Positions 51,187 to 52,325 of a DNA stretch of 52,325 bases are shown piece by piece. Made by a program: the position numbers and the translations under genes. Source of the DNA: an uncultured Lachnospiraceae bacterium (GTDB lineage Bacteria > Bacillota > Clostridia > Lachnospirales > Lachnospiraceae); contig URUY01000027.1 of assembly GCA_900551115.1 (NCBI GenBank), positions 1 through 52,325 of the forward strand, written 5' to 3'. How positions within the stretch are numbered: the stretch's first letter is position 1; each line of letters opens with the position of its first letter. The notes under the pieces are model-generated. The model was not told the origin of the DNA. It ran no database searches and saw only the letters and a list, made by a program, of their open reading frames with translations.

Positions 51187-51657
51187 CTAGAAACGGTAGT
51201 GAGCAAACGCCTTGTTTGCTTCTGCCATCTTGTGCATATCTTCTTTTCTCTTAACAGCAGATCCTGTATTGCCTGCTGCATCGAGAATCTCGTTTGCCAG
51301 TCTGTCTTCCATGGTCTTTTCGCCTCTCTTACGAGAAAACATAACAAGCCAACGGAGACCCAAAGCCTGACGACGGTCAGGTCTTACCTCGATAGGTACC
51401 TGATAGGTAGCACCACCGATACGTCTTGCCTTTACTTCCAGAACAGGCATGATGTTGTTCATAGCCTCTTCAAAAACTTCAAGTGCAGGCTTGCCTGACT
51501 TTTCTTCTACTTTAGCAAATGCACCATATACAATCTTCTGTGCTACACCCTTCTTACCATCTAACATTATGTTATTGATAAGCTTGGTTACCACTTTATT
51601 ATTGTATAAAGGATCTGCCAATACGTCTCTTTTCTGAATATGTCCTTTACGTGGCAC
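51187..51657 (-). CDS. rpsG: 30S ribosomal protein S7
   Basis: The 156-residue protein starts at GTG 51657 (PRKGHIQKRDVLADPLYNNK) with AAGGAGGG just upstream. The frame is open 16 codons earlier but those have no homology. Typical segments are VFEEAMNNIMPVLEVKARRI, GGATYQVPIEV and the C-terminal KREDMHKMAEANKAFAHYRF. S7 organises the 3' major domain of 16S rRNA. GTG starts are common for rpsG. Confidence 0.97.
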   Translation of the reverse strand: MPRKGHIQKRDVLADPLYNNKVVTKLINNIMLDGKKGVAQKIVYGAFAKVEEKSGKPALEVFEEAMNNIMPVLEVKARRIGGATYQVPIEVRPDRRQALGLRWLVMFSRKRGEKTMEDRLANEILDAAGNTGSAVKRKEDMHKMAEANKAFAHYRF

Positions 51658-51887
51658 GGTTCTTCCCTCCTTAATAAATGATAACGCTCCTCCCATTGCT
51701 TTCACAACACATGGAACGTTAGGTTAATTAAATCATCGGTACTCACAATTGTTTCCCTAGTGTTCGTGCGGTATATCTGTACAACAGAATTCCAACACTC
51801 AAATAGTTCCGTTTCGTGAATCCAGTTTAATCAGCAATGCTGATTGTAAAGCAATTAATACCTGATTACAAAACAATCAATTCTTAA
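51658..51887 (-). other. rpsL-rpsG spacer with a hairpin
   Basis: This spacer is 230 nt, long for the str operon. AATCAGC/GCTGATT near 51828-51844 forms a compact hairpin on the minus strand shortly after rpsL. No T run follows. No ORF is supported. Confidence 0.45.
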
Positions 51888-52307
51888 TTACTTAGAAGCT
51901 TTAGGTCTCTTCGCACCATATTTGGAACGAGCCTGTTTTCTGTTGGCAACTCCCGCAGTATCCAGTGTACCTCTGATGATATGGTATCTGGTACCGGGTA
52001 AGTCTTTAACTCTACCGCCTCTGATCAGTACAACGCTATGCTCCTGTAAGTTGTGGCCTTCTCCGGGAATGTAGCTTGTAACTTCGATTCCGTTTGACAG
52101 ACGAACTCTGGCGATCTTTCTAAGAGCAGAGTTAGGCTTTTTAGGAGTTGCAGTCTTAACAGCGGTACATACGCCTCTCTTCTGAGGAGAAGAAGCATTG
52201 ACTGCTTTCTTGTGCAGAGAGTTGAAGCCCTTCTGCAGAGCAGGTGCTGTAGACTTCTTTTCGGTTGTCTGACGTCCTTTTCTTACTAACTGGTTAAATG
52301 TTGGCAT
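51888..52307 (-). CDS. rpsL: 30S ribosomal protein S12
   Basis: The 139-residue protein has the S12 core TATPKKPNSALRKIARVRLS and the universally conserved PGEGHNLQEHSVVLIRGGRV KDLPG region in which streptomycin-resistance changes occur. The lysines in TPKKPNSALRK and in the C-terminal RVKDLPG are the usual sensitive-type residues. S12 acts at the decoding centre. AGAGGTG precedes the ATG. First gene of the visible str operon. Confidence 0.98.
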   Translation of the reverse strand: MPTFNQLVRKGRQTTEKKSTAPALQKGFNSLHKKAVNASSPQKRGVCTAVKTATPKKPNSALRKIARVRLSNGIEVTSYIPGEGHNLQEHSVVLIRGGRVKDLPGTRYHIIRGTLDTAGVANRKQARSKYGAKRPKASK

Positions 52308-52325
52308 TCTGTTTCACCTCTTTCT

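Noticed and set aside
1..52325. tRNA or rRNA genes
   Set aside because: No cloverleaf-like or rRNA-like segments were recognised by reading; a tRNA scan would be needed to exclude them fully.

Overview
The window most likely comes from the chromosome of a Gram-positive gut-type Clostridia, probably a Lachnospiraceae relative. The evidence is Firmicutes-type ribosomal proteins, AGGAGG-type ribosome binding sites, a membrane-anchored pullulanase, EFR1, CD3324-like and DUF3795 proteins, and a ToxN/AbiQ toxin. This assignment is inferred from protein families; no rRNA gene is present. I see no tRNA, rRNA or CRISPR array.

Layout. The two ends are conserved translation operons on the minus strand. 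At the right end are rpsL, rpsG, fusA and tuf, closed by a terminator after tuf. At the left end is the start of the S10 operon: rpsJ, rplC, rplD, rplW, rplB, rpsS and the first codons of rplV. Its own strong promoter and a leader of about 260 nt precede rpsJ. In B. subtilis, for example, tuf and rpsJ are almost neighbours; here about 44 kb lies between them.

From 4 to 23 kb this interval is well kept. It holds a Na+/proline symporter, an rRNA-type methyltransferase, an Rpn-family nuclease with a hendecad coiled coil, a two-HD (HD-GYP) protein, a large extracellular pullulanase, a heterodimeric ABC exporter, an orphan sugar-type binding lipoprotein, and a four-gene ABC-2 / LytTR / DUF3021 module.

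From 23 to 47.5 kb the interval is an accessory zone of single genes and short operons, many of them damaged. It includes three TetR regulators (two with clear palindromic operators on their own promoters), two alpha/beta hydrolase paralogues (one intact, one with a 131-nt deletion and a stop), and a GyrI-like gene fused out of frame by a deletion. It also has 3'-truncated EFR1 and DUF1062 genes, a metallopeptidase-like gene with a homopolymer frameshift, a WYL regulator, and a sigma/anti-sigma pair. At 38.5-42.0 kb there is an IS nest: an IS4-type element with a frameshifted transposase next to an IS200-type tnpA that is split by an IS3-type element with a clean 3-bp target duplication.

Immediately beside the IS nest is a compact phage-defence block. 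It has a type III toxin-antitoxin locus (two 52-nt RNA repeats, terminator, ToxN/AbiQ toxin), then an AbiH-family protein with an unexplained C-terminal extension, and a 59-residue partner ORF. The antitoxin repeats keep their outer arms while the cores change in a base-pair-preserving way. This is the part of the window most likely to contain something new.
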